Shown here: in pieces, positions 11,433-24,223 of the stretch
How the letters are laid out: each line of letters opens with the position of its first letter
Position numbering within the stretch: position 1 is the stretch's first letter
Assembly: GCA_028752905.1 (NCBI GenBank)
Contig: JAQNBH010000012.1
Location: forward strand, 24,203,816-24,267,815
Direction of reading: 5' to 3'
Length of the DNA: 64,000 nt
Origin: Cladorhizidae sp. MBARI D1340-BT2
Lineage: Eukaryota > Porifera > Demospongiae > Poecilosclerida > Cladorhizidae
The notes under the pieces: model-generated
What the model saw: only the letters and a program-made list of their open reading frames with translations
Database searches by the model: none
What the model was told of the DNA's origin: nothing
Made by a program: the position numbers and the translations under genes

Positions 11433-14400
11433 AGTCAAGAGGACAGGATAATTCAAAGTCACAGTATCGTTCGACTAGTACCAATTACGTAGAGGAAGAG
11501 CAGTCTAGATTGGTGGAAGATGGTGCTTATGGAATGTTCACAGTAACGGACACATCATCCAAGCCATTATTCGTGCATATGAACTTGTGCGGATCCGTTG
11601 TGAAAATGGAAATTGATACAGGAGCAGTATTCTCTATTGTGAGCGAAGAGACTTACAATGGTATCAAGAGATCGGGAGTGACCTTACCTCTGGAGGAATC
11701 CGACGTACTCTTAAAACATATACTGGTGAGACCTTACCTGTACTGGGCAGGGTAGTGGGGTTGCTAAGGTTGACCACCAGGAGGAGGAGCTTCCATTGTT
11801 CGTTGTAAAAGGAAAAGGGCCAAGCCTCATCTGGCGAGATTGGTTAGCTAAACTTAAATTGAATTGGGACGAGATTCATCAGTTTAGCATGAATAATAAG
11901 TTTGAAGAACTGCTAGCCAAGTTCTCCCCTGTGTTTGCCGATGGGTTAGGTACCTTATTGGGCACTAAAGTAAGGATTCATGTCAAAGAGGGTGCTCAAC
12001 CTAAATTCTGTAAAGCAAGGAATGTTCCATATATGACGAAAGAAAAGTTGGAGAAAGAATTGGAACGCCTGGAGAAACAGGGAACCATAACCCCGGTTCA
12101 ATTTTCAGATTGGGCAGCTCCGACTGTGCCTGTGTTAAAACGCAATGGTGATCTTTGTGTGTGTGGTGAGCTGACTATTAATCAAGTATGTCATGTGGAG
12201 TCGTACCCCTTACCTCGTGTGGAGGATATTTTCTCAGCTTTGTCAGGTGGTGAAAGGTTCTCGAAATTAGACCTATCACAAGCCTATTTACAGTTAGGAG
12301 TGGTGGATGATTGTAAAAAGTTCTTAACTATTAATACACACAAAGGGTTGTTTGTGTACAATAGGTTACCCTTTGGGGTATCATCAGCCCCTGTGATCTT
12401 TCAAAGGGTTTGTTTCAGGGTTTTCCTGGTGTCTCAGTTTACCTGGATGATATCCTGGTAACTGGAAAAACCACTGAAGAGCACATTGCTAACTTGGAGA
12501 AGGTGTTAGAAAAGCTCAGGCAAGCCGGCCTGAGACTTAACAAATCGAAATGTGTGTTCCTGGCTTCAAAGGTCGAGTATCTTGGATTATATAATTGATA
12601 AGGAAGGCCTACATCCAACTCTGGAGAAGGTAAAAGCCATTCGTGAGGCCCGTGCTCCGACGTCAGTGACTGAGCTTAGAGTATTTCTGGGTATGCTTAA
12701 TTATTACTCCAAGTTTCTTCCTAATCTCTCGACAAAGCTAGCCCCTTTGTACACCTTGTTATGCAAGGACTCCAGATGGCAATGGACAGAAAAGCAAGAG
12801 AGTGCATTTTTACTAGCTAAGCTAATGCTACAAAGTGATTCACTTTTGGTCCATTATGATCCTCAGAAGGACCTGTTGTTGGCTTGTGACGCATCTCCTT
12901 ATGGATTGGGAGTTGTGTTATCACATGTTTTGGAAGACAAAACCGAATGTCCTATTGGGTATGCTTCAAGGACTCTCACTGTGTCTGAGAAGGGCTATTC
13001 TCAATTAGAGAAAGAGGGATTAGCTATCCTATTTCGTGTCAAGAAATTTCATTCTTACCTGTGGGGTCGATCATTTATCATTAGATCTGATCACCAACCA
13101 CTCTACCATTTGTTTAATGAAAAGAAAGCAGTTCCTCCCCTTGCCTCAGCATGTCTACAAAGGTGGGCATTGTCATTGAGTGCATATCAATATCGTATTG
13201 AATACAAGCCTGGGAAGTTGCTTGCTAATGCGGATGCATTAAGTCGGTTGCCAAGCCCAGTTGTCAAATCCTCTGATTGTCTTCCTGCTGAGTTAAACCA
13301 ATTGGTTCTTCACCTTGTTGAGTCTACCCCGATTTCTTCCAAGGAAGTGAAACAATGGATTGAGAAAGATCCGCTTCTCTCAAGGGTGAAGAAGTTTGTA
13401 ATGTGTGGATGGCCATCAGTGAAGCTTGACCGAGAATTTCAACCGTATGAGTCTCGTAGTTGGAACTCAGTCTTCTGGATGGTTGTTTACTGTGGGGTTC
13501 ACGTTTGATTATACCCCAGCCTGGTCGGAAATGTTTGCTAGATCAGCTACATGAAACTCATTTAGGAATTAGTCGTATGAAGAATCTGGCAAGAAGTTAT
13601 TTTTGGTGGCCAGACATGACTTCTGAAATCGAGTCATGTGTGCAGCAGTGCAATGTTTGCCAGGAATCACGACCGCAACTTCCTGTGGCCTCGATGCACC
13701 CGTGGGAAGTAACAAAGCAGCCGTGGAACCGTATCCACCTAGACTTTGCTGGCCCGTTCATGGGTAACATGTTTTTAGTCTTGGTCGATTCTCATTCTAA
13801 GTGGATGGATGTGGTGATTATGAGTTCAATCACGTCCACAATCACCATAGAGAAGTTGCAAGGTATTTTTGCTATTCATGGTCTTCCCAAGACCATAGTC
13901 ACTGATAATGGCAGTTCATTTATGAGTGATGAGTTTCAGAGATTTTGCCAAGTGAATGGTATTCAGCATACGACGTCAGCACCTTACCCCCCTTACATGA
14001 ATGGGTTGGCTGAGAGGGCGGTGCAATCTTTCAAGCAAGGGTTGAAGAGGATGGAAGGTGGATCACTGCAGTCCAAGCTATCAAGATACTTGTTCCGCTC
14101 GCTACAGGATAACGCCACACAGTACGACAGGGTTATTCCCAGCCAAGGTTCTGATTGGTCGTCGACCGAGATCCAAGTTAGACTTTGTTCATCCTGACTT
14201 GTCAGAGAGAGTGGAATCGTACCAGCGTAAGAGGACACATGGCAGCACCGGACGGGATCACGTTTTCCGAGTGGGTGACAAGGTTTTTGTTAGAGATTTC
14301 AGGTGCAAGTGCAAGAATGTAACCTGGATGCCTGGTGTTGTTGAGCATGTCACTGGACCTCTATCTTACCGAGTTAAAGTTACCTTGGGAGTCGTACGTC

Positions 14401-14717
14401 GTCATGTGGATAACATACGTCAGAGACAGAGCGAGTTAGGATCCAGTACTGTAAATGGTCAAGTGTCTGGACCTGCAATTGTGTTCCATGATATTCCTCT
14501 TCAAGTGCCAGTGACACTGAACCTGTCCCCTGAAGGGAGTGTTCCACATTCCAACTCAGCTGCGTCAGCCGTGGTCAGCTCTCCTTGCTTACTCCGTGTT
14601 AATGTGGATGATAACAACACTTCAGTACACATCCCTGATTGTGAGTCAACAACAGTACTGCGCAGGTCTGTCCGAAACAGACCCCCTCCTGATCGTTTTA
14701 AGGGATCAGTGTTATAA
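11414..14717 (+). pseudogene. pol, Gypsy copy 2 (multiple frame breaks)
   Basis: Protease (DTGA) 11414-11755, RT 11796-12598 with YLDD after a frame break near 12415, RT thumb and RNase H 12552-13508, integrase 13460-14197 with an uninterrupted DDE core (the copy-1 TAG is GAG here), GPY/F module and tail 14058-14717. Breaks near 12415, 12585, 13485 and 14135 occupy the same places as in the other copies. Confidence 0.93.
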
Positions 14718-14773
14718 TTGATAACAATTATTGTGAATTTGTTATTTTTACTCTCTTAGTAAGAAGGGAGGAA

Positions 14774-15000
14774 TGTTATAATTAAGTTAATTGTATGATA
14801 TTATTGTTCAATAGTCCGGACTCTAAATAAACGTTTTTAGTGTGTCATGTGTGATGTACAGATAGTGAGATCAAGATGTCTTCTTATAAGGTCTGTTGTC
14901 TTTGGTTGTTAGTTTACTAGTTGATTAAGGACTTTCACGGTTCTTGAAGAGTGAAAGAAGCTTTCACTATAACCTTAGGGTATTAAACAAGGTTATAACA
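14774..15000 (+). repeat. 3' LTR, Gypsy copy 2
   Basis: 227 bp, preceded by the polypurine tract AAGAAGGGAGGAA, with the 3'-LTR-specific variants. Confidence 0.95.
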
Positions 15001-18000
15001 GTATTCATTGGTAAAGGTTCATTGGTAATGGTTCATTGGTAAAGGATCATATAAATGTTTGTGGTATTCATTAGTAACGGGTCATGTAAATGTTTGTGGT
15101 ATTCATTTGGTAAAGGGTCATGTAAATGTTTGTGGTATTCATTAGTAAAGGGTCATGTAAATGTTTGTGGTATTCATTAGTAAAGGGTCATGTAAATGTT
15201 TGTGGTATTCAAAGGGTCATGTAAATGTTTTATTCATTAGTAAAGGGTCATGTAAATGTTTGTGGTATTCATTGGTAAAGGGACATGCAAATGTTGTGGT
15301 ATTCATTGGTAGAGAATCATGTAAATGTTTGTGGTATTCAGAATCATGTAAATGTTTGTGGTATTCATTTATTCATTGGTAAAGGGTCATGTAAATGTTT
15401 GTGGTATTCATTAGTGAAGGGTAGTACTTAAGTAAAAGGTAGTAAAGGGTCATGTAAATGTTTGTGGTGTTCATTGTGTTCATTGGTAAAGGGTCATGTA
15501 AATGTTTGTGGTATTCATTGGTAAAGGTTCATGTAAATGTTTGTGGTATTCATTGGTAAAGCGTCATGTGGTATTACGTAAATGTTTTTGGTATTCATTA
15601 GTACATTAGTTTCATTAGTACATCATTAAAGGGTCATGTAAATGTTTGTGGTATCCATTGGTAAAGGGTCATGTAAATGTTTTTGGTATTCATTGGTAAA
15701 GGGTCATGTAAATATTTTCATTGGTAAAGGGTCTTGCAAATGTTTGTGGTATTCATTGGTAAAGGGTCAAGGGTCATGTAAATGTTTGTGGTATTCATTG
15801 GTAAAGGGTCATGTAAATGTTTGTGGTATTCATTAGTAAAGGGTCATGTAAATGTTTGTGGTATTCATTAGTAAAGGGTCACGTAAATGTGTGTGGTATT
15901 CATTGGTAAAGGGACATGTAAATGTTTGTGGTATTCATTGGTAAAGGGACATGTAAATGTTTGTGGTATTCATTGGTAAATTGGTAAAGGGTCCTGTAAA
16001 TGTTTGTGGTATTCATTTATTCATTAGTAAAGGGTCATGTAAATGTTTGACATACTCATTGGTAAAGGGTCATGTAAATGTTTGTGGTATTCATCAGTAA
16101 AGGGATTCATCAGTAAAGGGTCATGTAAATGTTTCATGTAAATGTTTGTGGTATTCATTGGTAAAGGGTCATGTAAATGTTTCATGTAAATGTTTGTGGT
16201 TTTCATTAGTAAAGGGTCATGTAAATGTTTGTGGTATTCATTAGTCCATTAGTAAAGGGTCATGTAAATGTTTGTGATATTCATTGGTAAAGGGTCATGT
16301 AATGTTTGTGGCATTCATTGGTAAAGGGTCGTGTCAATCTTTGTGGTATTCAAAGGGTCATGTAAATGTTTCTGATATTCTTGTATTCATTGGTAAAGGA
16401 TCATGCAAATGTTTGTGGTATTCATTAGTAAAGGGTCATGTAAATGTTTGTGGTATTCATTTCATTTGGTAAAGGGTCATGTAAATGTTTGTGGCGTTTA
16501 TTGGTAAAGGGTCATGTAAATGTTTGCGTTATTCATTAGTTAAGGGTCATTAGTAAAAGGTCATGTAAATGTTTATGGTATTCATTGGTAAAGGGACATG
16601 CAAATGTTTGTGGTATTCATTGGTAAAGAATCATGTAAATGTTTGTGATATTCAGGATATATAAATGTTTGTGGTATTCATTGGTAAAGGTTCATTAGTA
16701 AAGGGTCATGTATATTCTTTAGTAAAGGGTATTCATTAGTAAAGGGTCATGTAAATGTTTGAGGTATTCATTAGTAAAGGGTCATGTAAATGTTTGTGGT
16801 ATTCATTAGGGTCATGTAAATGTTTGTGGCATTCATTGGTGAAGGGGCATGTAAATGTTTGTGTTATTTATTAATAATTCATTAGTGTAGGGTCATGTAA
16901 ATGTTTGTGGTATTCATTAGTAAAGGGTCATGTAAATGTTTGTGGTATTCATTAGTAAAGGGTAAAGGGTCTTGTAAATGTTTGTGGTATTCATTGGTAA
17001 AGGGTTTCATTGGTTAAGGGTCATGTAAATGTTTGTGGTATTCATATTCATTGGTAAAGGTTAATTGGTAAAGGGTCATGCAAATGTTTGTGGTGTTCAT
17101 TGGTAAAGGGTCATGTAAATGTTTGTGGTATTCATTGGTAAAGGGTCATGTAAATGTTTGTTTGTGGTATTCATTGGTAAAGGGTCATGTAAATGTTTGT
17201 GGTATGCATTGTGGTATGCATTGGTAAAGGGTCACGTAAATGTGTGTGGTATTTATTGGTAAAGGGTCATGTAAATATTTGTGGTATTCATTAGTAAAGC
17301 GTCATGTAAATGTTTGTTTCATTGGTAAAGGGACATGTAAATTTTTTGTGGTATTCATTAGTAGTTTGTGGTATTCAATTGGTAAAGAGGGTATTCATTG
17401 GTAAAGGGACATGTAAATGTTTGTGGTATTCATTGGTAAAGGGTCCTGTAAATGTTTGTTTCATTGGTAAAGGGACATGTAAAAAATTTGTGGTATTCAT
17501 TAGTAGTTTGTGGTATTCAATTGGTAAAGAGGGTATTCATTGGTAAAGGGACATGTAAATGTTTGTGGTATTCATTGGTAAAGGGTCCTGTAAATGTTTG
17601 TGGTATTCATTAGTTCATTAGTAAAGGGTCATGTAAATGTTTGTGATATTCATTGGTAAAGGGTCATGTAATGTTTGTGGCATTCATTGGTAAAGGGTCG
17701 TGTAAATCTTTGCGGTATTCAAAGCATTCAAAGGGTCATGTAAATGTTTGTGATATTCATTTATTCATTGGTAAAGGGTCTGCAAATGTTTGTGGTATTC
17801 ATCAGTTAAGGGATTCATCAGTAAAGGGTCATCAGTAAAGGGTCATGTAAATGTTTCATGTAAATGTTTGTGGTATTCATCGGTAAAGGGTCATGTAAAT
17901 GTTTGTGGTATTCATTAGTTAATGTTTGTGGTATTCATTAGTAAAGGGTCATGTAAATGTTTGTGGTATTCATTGGTAAAGGGTCATGCAAATTTTTGTG

Positions 18001-19687
18001 GTATTCATTAGTAGTTTGTAGTATTCATTGGTAAAGAGGGTATTCATTGGTAAATGGTCCTGTAAATGTTTGTGGTATTCATTAGTTCATTAGTAAAGGG
18101 TCATGTAAATGTTTGTGATGTTCATTGGTAAAGGGTCATGTAATGTTTGTGGCATTCACTGGTAAAGGGTCGTGTAAATCTTTGCGGTATTCAAAGCATT
18201 CAAAGGGTCATGTAAATGTTTGTGATATTCTTGTATTCAATGGTAAAGGGTCATGTAAATGTTTGTGGTATTCATTTATTCATTGGTAAAGGGTCTGCAA
18301 ATGTTTGTGGTATTCATCAGTTATGGGATTCATCAGTAAAGGGTCATGTAAATATTTCATGTAAATGTTTGTGGTATTCATCGGTAAAGGGTCATGTAAA
18401 TGTTTGTGGTATTCATTAGTTAATGTTTGTGGTATTCATTAGTAAAGCGTCATGTAAATGTTTGGGGTATTCATTGGTAAAGGGTCATGCAAATTTTTGT
18501 GGTATTCATTTTGTAGTTAGTGGTATTCATTGGTAAAGAGGGTATTCATTGGTAAAGGGTCCTGTAAATGTTTGTGGTATTCATTAGTTCATTAGTAAAG
18601 GGTCATGTAAATGTTTGTGATATTCATTGGTAAAGGGTCATGTAATGTTTGTGGCATTCATTGGTAAAGGGTCGTGTCAATCTTTGTGGTATTCAAAGTA
18701 TTCAAAGGGTCATGTAAATGTTTGTGATATTCATATATTCATTGGTAAAGGGTCTGCAAATGTTTGTGGTAGGTCTTGCAAATGTTTGTGGTATTCATTA
18801 GTAAAGGGTCATGTAAATGTTTGTGGCGTTCATTGGTAAAGGGTCATGTAAATGTTCGTTAGTTAAGGGTCATTAGTAAAAAGTCATGTAAATGTTTGTG
18901 GTATTCATTAGTAAAGGGTATGTAAATGTTTATGGTATTCATTGGTAAAGGGACATGAAAATGTTTGTGGTAAAGAATCATGTAAATGTTTGTGGTATTC
19001 AGGATATGTAAATGTTTGTGGTATTCATTGGTAAAAGGTCATTAAGTAAAGGGCCATGTAAATGTTTGTGGTCTTCATTGGTAAAGGGTCTTCATTGGTA
19101 AAGGGTCATGCAAATGTTTGTGGTATTCATTGGTAAAGGGTCATGTAATGTTTGTGGCATTCATTGGTAAAGGGTCGTGTCAATCTTTGTGGTATTCAAA
19201 GTATTCAAAGGGTCATGTAAATGTTTGTGATATTCATATATTCATTGGTAAAGGGTCTGCAAATGTTTGTGGTAGGTCTTGCAAATGTTTGTGGTATTCA
19301 TTGGTAAAGGGTCATGTAAATGTTTGTGGTATTCATTGGTTATTCATTGGTAAAGGGTTATGTAAATGTTTGTGGTATTCATTCGTAAAGGGTCATGTAA
19401 ATGTTTGTGGTATTCATTGGTAAAGGTTCATTGGTAAAGGGTCATGTAAATTTTGTGGTATTCATCTTAGTAAAGGGTCATGTAAATGTTTGTGGTATTC
19501 ATTAGTAAAGGGGGTATTCATTGGTAAAGGTTCATTGGTAAAGGGTCATGTAAATGTTTGTGGCATTCATTAGTAAAGGGTCATGTAAATGTTTTTGGTA
19601 TTCATTGGTAGAGATTCATTGGTAAAGGGTCATGTAAATGCTTGTGGTATTCATTAGTAAAGGGTCATGTAAATGTTTTTTGGTATT
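15001..19687. repeat. 34-35 bp minisatellite array, block 3
   Basis: About 4.7 kb, the counterpart of block 2. Near 19130-19290 it repeats a segment also found near 18630-18790, and it rejoins the block-2 order at about 19300. No gene seen. Confidence 0.95.
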
Positions 19688-19914
19688 TGTTATAATTAAG
19701 TGAATTGTATGACATTATTGTTCAATAGTCCGGACTCTAAATAAACGTTTTTAGTGTGTCACGTGTGATGTACAGATAGTGAGATCAAGATGTCTTCTTA
19801 TAAGGTCTGTTGTCTTTGGTTGTTAGTTTACTAGTTGATTAAGGACTTTCACGGTTCTTGAAGAGTGAAAGAACCTTTCACTATAACCTTAGGGTATTAA
19901 ACAAGGTCATAACA
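19688..19914 (+). repeat. 5' LTR, Gypsy copy 3
   Basis: 227 bp; same as the 5' LTR of copy 2, including GGTCATAACA at its end. Confidence 0.95.
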
Positions 19915-19916
19915 TT

Positions 19917-19929
19917 TGGCGACGAGGAT
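19917..19929 (+). promoter_or_regulatory. Primer-binding site, Gypsy copy 3
   Basis: TGGCGACGAGGAT two bases after the LTR; tRNA-Ser-like complement. Confidence 0.72.
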
Positions 19930-19971
19930 TATAATGGATTGACACGGATTATTACGAAAAGAGTTTTCGAA

Positions 19972-20655
19972 ATGGCAGTGCATGGTTCAATGTCTGCCTC
20001 TACTTCAGAGAACGAGGACTGGAGAGCCGATGTAGAAAGGCTGGAACAGTACTTTGTAGCAAATAGTGTGACTGAGGCCGACAAGAAGCGAGCTATACTA
20101 TTGAGTGTTTGTGGTTCCAAGACCTACCAACTCATTAGAGATTTAGTTTCCCCTACCAGACCAGGAGAGATGGCATACACTGACCTTGTGGAGTTAGTTA
20201 TTAAACACTACTGTCCCAAACCTTCTGTGATCATGCAGCGTTATAAATTCAATTCTCGAGTTCGTGCTAAGAACGAGTCCATAGCTGATTACGTGGCAGC
20301 ACTAAGACAACTCACTGAATTTTGTGAGTTTGGGGCTACTCTTGACCAGATGTTAAGGGATAGGCTGGTCTGCAGTGTCAACGATGAGAAAGTACAGTTA
20401 GCAGAAGTTGATTTAACCTTCTCACGTAGCTTACAACTAGCCCAGACAATGGAGACCGCAGAGAGAGACACGCGACAGTTGCAGGGAGCTCAAGGAACCT
20501 CTGTCTTGTTCACTCATAGCAAGGCATCTAAGAAGCCTTTTACTACTTCTCGTCTCCAGAAGTGTGTTTGTTTCCGGTGTGGTAACAGTCATTTAGTCAT
20601 TGGAAGCAGAATGCCGAGCAAGGACACATCGCCCGGGTGTGTCGCTCGAAAATGA
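19972..20655 (+). pseudogene. gag, Gypsy copy 3
   Basis: Open from the ATG at 19972, same product as copy 2, with the same 13-base nucleocapsid deletion and the same premature end after the first zinc-knuckle half. Confidence 0.85.
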
Positions 20656-23600
20656 AGTCAAGAGGACAGGATAATTCAAAGTCACAGTATCGTTCGACTA
20701 GTACCAATTACGTAGAGGAAGAGCAGTCTAGATTGGTGGAAGATGGTGCTTATGGAATGTTCACAGTAACGGACACATCATCCAAGCCATTATTCGTGCA
20801 TATGAACTTGTGCGGATCCGTTGTGAAAATGGAAATTGATACAGGAGCAGTATTCTCTATTGTGAGCGAAGAGACTTACAATGGTATCAAGAGATCGGGA
20901 GTGACCTTACCTCTGGAGGAATCCGACGTACTCTTAAAACATATACTGGTGAGACCTTACCTGTACTGGGCAGGGTAGTGGGGTTGCTAAGGTTGACCAC
21001 CAGGAGGAGGAGCTTCCATTGTTCGTTGTAAAAGGAAAAGGGCCAAGCCTCATCTGGCGAGATTGGTTAGCTAAACTTAAATTGAATTGGGACGAGATTC
21101 ATCAGTTTAGCATGAATAATAAGTTTGAAGAACTGCTAGCCAAGTTCTCCCCTGTGTTTGCCGATGGGTTAGGTACCTTATTGGGCACTAAAGTAAGGAT
21201 TCATGTCAAAGAGGGTGCTCAACCTAAATTCTGTAAAGCAAGGAATGTTCCATATATGACGAAAGAAAAGTTGGAGAAAGAATTGGAACGCCTGGAGAAA
21301 CAGGGAACCATAACCCCGGTTCAATTTTCAGATTGGGCAGCTCCGACTGTGCCTGTGTTAAAACGCAATGGTGATCTTTGTGTGTGTGGTGAGCTGACTA
21401 TTAATCAAGTATGTCATGTGGAGTCGTACCCCTTACCTCGTGTGGAGGATATTTTCTCAGCTTTGTCAGGTGGTGAAAGGTTCTCGAAATTAGACCTATC
21501 ACAAGCCTATTTACAGTTAGGAGTGGTGGATGATTGTAAAAAGTTCTTAACTATTAATACACACAAAGGGTTGTTTGTGTACAATAGGTTACCCTTTGGG
21601 GTATCATCAGCCCCTGTGATCTTTCAAAGGGTTTGTTTCAGGGTTTTCCTGGTGTCTCAGTTTACCTGGATGATATCCTGGTAACTGGAAAAACCACTGA
21701 AGAGCACATTGCTAACTTGGAGAAGGTGTTAGAAAAGCTCAGGCAAGCCGGCCTGAGACTTAACAAATCGAAATGTGTGTTCCTGGCTTCAAAGGTCGAG
21801 TATCTTGGATTATATAATTGATAAGGAAGGCCTACATCCAACTCTGGAGAAGGTAAAAGCCATTCGTGAGGCCCGTGCTCCGACGTCAGTGACTGAGCTT
21901 AGAGTATTTCTGGGTATGCTTAATTATTACTCCAAGTTTCTTCCTAATCTCTCGACAAAGCTAGCCCCTTTGTACACCTTGTTATGCAAGGACTCCAGAT
22001 GGCAATGGACAGAAAAGCAAGAGAGTGCATTTTTACTAGCTAAGCTAATGCTACAAAGTGATTCACTTTTGGTCCATTATGATCCTCAGAAGGACCTGTT
22101 GTTGGCTTGTGACGCATCTCCTTATGGATTGGGAGTTGTGTTATCACATGTTTTGGAAGACAAAACCGAATGTCCTATTGGGTATGCTTCAAGGACTCTC
22201 ACTGTGTCTGAGAAGGGCTATTCTCAATTAGAGAAAGAGGGATTAGCTATCCTATTTCGTGTCAAGAAATTTCATTCTTACCTGTGGGGTCGATCATTTA
22301 TCATTAGATCTGATCACCAACCACTCTACCATTTGTTTAATGAAAAGAAAGCAGTTCCTCCCCTTGCCTCAGCATGTCTACAAAGGTGGGCATTGTCATT
22401 GAGTGCATATCAATATCGTATTGAATACAAGCCTGGGAAGTTGCTTGCTAATGCGGATGCATTAAGTCGGTTGCCAAGCCCAGTTGTCAAATCCTCTGAT
22501 TGTCTTCCTGCTGAGTTAAACCAATTGGTTCTTCACCTTGTTGAGTCTACCCCGATTTCTTCCAAGGAAGTGAAACAATGGATTGAGAAAGATCCGCTTC
22601 TCTCAAGGGTGAAGAAGTTTGTAATGTGTGGATGGCCATCAGTGAAGCTTGACCGAGAATTTCAACCGTATGAGTCTCGTAGTTGGAACTCAGTCTTCTG
22701 GATGGTTGTTTACTGTGGGGTTCACGTTTGATTATACCCCAGCCTGGTCGGAAATGTTTGCTAGATCAGCTACATGAAACTCATTTAGGAATTAGTCGTA
22801 TGAAGAATCTGGCAAGAAGTTATTTTTGGTGGCCAGACATGACTTCTGAAATCGAGTCATGTGTGCAGCAGTGCAATGTTTGCCAGGAATCACGACCGCA
22901 ACTTCCTGTGGCCTCGATGCACCCGTGGGAAGTAACAAAGCAGCCGTGGAACCGTATCCACCTAGACTTTGCTGGCCCGTTCATGGGTAACATGTTTTTA
23001 GTCTTGGTCGATTCTCATTCTAAGTGGATGGATGTGGTGATTATGAGTTCAATCACGTCCACAATCACCATAGAGAAGTTGCAAGGTATTTTTGCTATTC
23101 ATGGTCTTCCCAAGACCATAGTCACTGATAATGGCAGTTCATTTATGAGTGATGAGTTTCAGAGATTTTGCCAAGTGAATGGTATTCAGCATACGACGTC
23201 AGCACCTTACCCCCCTTACATGAATGGGTTGGCTGAGAGGGCGGTGCAATCTTTCAAGCAAGGGTTGAAGAGGATGGAAGGTGGATCACTGCAGTCCAAG
23301 CTATCAAGATACTTGTTCCGCTCACTACAGGATAACGCCACACAGTACGACAGGGTTATTCCCAGCCAAGGTTCTGATTGGTCGTCGACCGAGATCCAAG
23401 TTAGACTTTGTTCATCCTGACTTGTCAGAGAGAGTGGAATCGTACCAGCGTAAGAGGACACATGGCAGCACCGGACGGGATCACGTTTTCCGAGTGGGTG
23501 ACAAGGTTTTTGTTAGAGATTTCAGGTGCAAGTGCAAGAATGTAACCTGGATGCCTGGTGTTGTTGAGCATGTCACTGGACCTCTATCTTACCGAGTTAA

Positions 23601-23940
23601 AGTTACCTTGGGAGTCGTACGTCGTCATGTGGATAACATACGTCAGAGACAGAGCGAGTTAGGATCCAGTACTGTAAATGGTCAAGTGTCTGGACCTGCA
23701 ATTGTGTTCCATGATATTCCTCTTCAAGTGCCAGTGACACTGAACCTGTCCCCTGAAGGGAGTGTTCCACATTCCAACTCAGCTGCGTCAGCCGTGGTCA
23801 GCTCTCCTTGCTTACTCCGTGTTAATGTGGATGATAACAACACTTCAGTACACATCCCTGATTGTGAGTCAACAACAGTACTGCGCAGGTCTGTCCGAAA
23901 CAGACCCCCTCCTGATCGTTTTAAGGGATCAGTGTTATAA
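20637..23940 (+). pseudogene. pol, Gypsy copy 3 (multiple frame breaks)
   Basis: Protease 20637-20978, RT 21019-21821, RNase H region 21775-22731, integrase 22683-23420, GPY/F and tail 23281-23940. The frame breaks sit at the same places as in copy 2. Confidence 0.93.
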
Positions 23941-23996
23941 TTGATAACAATTATTGTGAATTTGTTATTTTTACTCTCTTAGTAAGAAGGGAGGAA

Positions 23997-24223
23997 TGTT
24001 ATAATTAAGTTAATTGTATGATATTATTGTTCAATAGTCCGGACTCTAAATAAACGTTTTTAGTGTGTCATGTGTGATGTACAGATAGTGAGATCAAGAT
24101 GTCTTCTTATAAGGTCTGTTGTCTTTGGTTGTTAGTTTACTAGTTGATTAAGGACTTTCACGGTTCTTGAAGAGTGAAAGAAGCTTTCACTATAACCTTA
24201 GGGTATTAAACAAGGTTATAACA
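23997..24223 (+). repeat. 3' LTR, Gypsy copy 3
   Basis: 227 bp with the 3'-LTR-specific variants; polypurine tract directly upstream. Confidence 0.95.

Larger units (their letters stand above)
10465..15000 (+). mobile_element. Ty3/Gypsy LTR retrotransposon, copy 2 (inactive)
   Basis: 4536 bp, flanked by GTATT at 10460-10464 and 15001-15005, with the same outer flanks as copies 1 and 3. It lacks the private lesions of copy 1 (gag duplication, integrase TAG), but carries a 13-base deletion near 11398 in the nucleocapsid that copy 3 shares. Almost identical to copy 3. Confidence 0.96.
19688..24223 (+). mobile_element. Ty3/Gypsy LTR retrotransposon, copy 3 (inactive)
   Basis: 4536 bp, exactly the length of copy 2. 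Flanked by GTATT at 19683-19687 and 24224-24228. By eye only isolated substitutions separate it from copy 2, for example CCGCTCACTACAG against CCGCTCGCTACAG near 23324. Confidence 0.96.
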
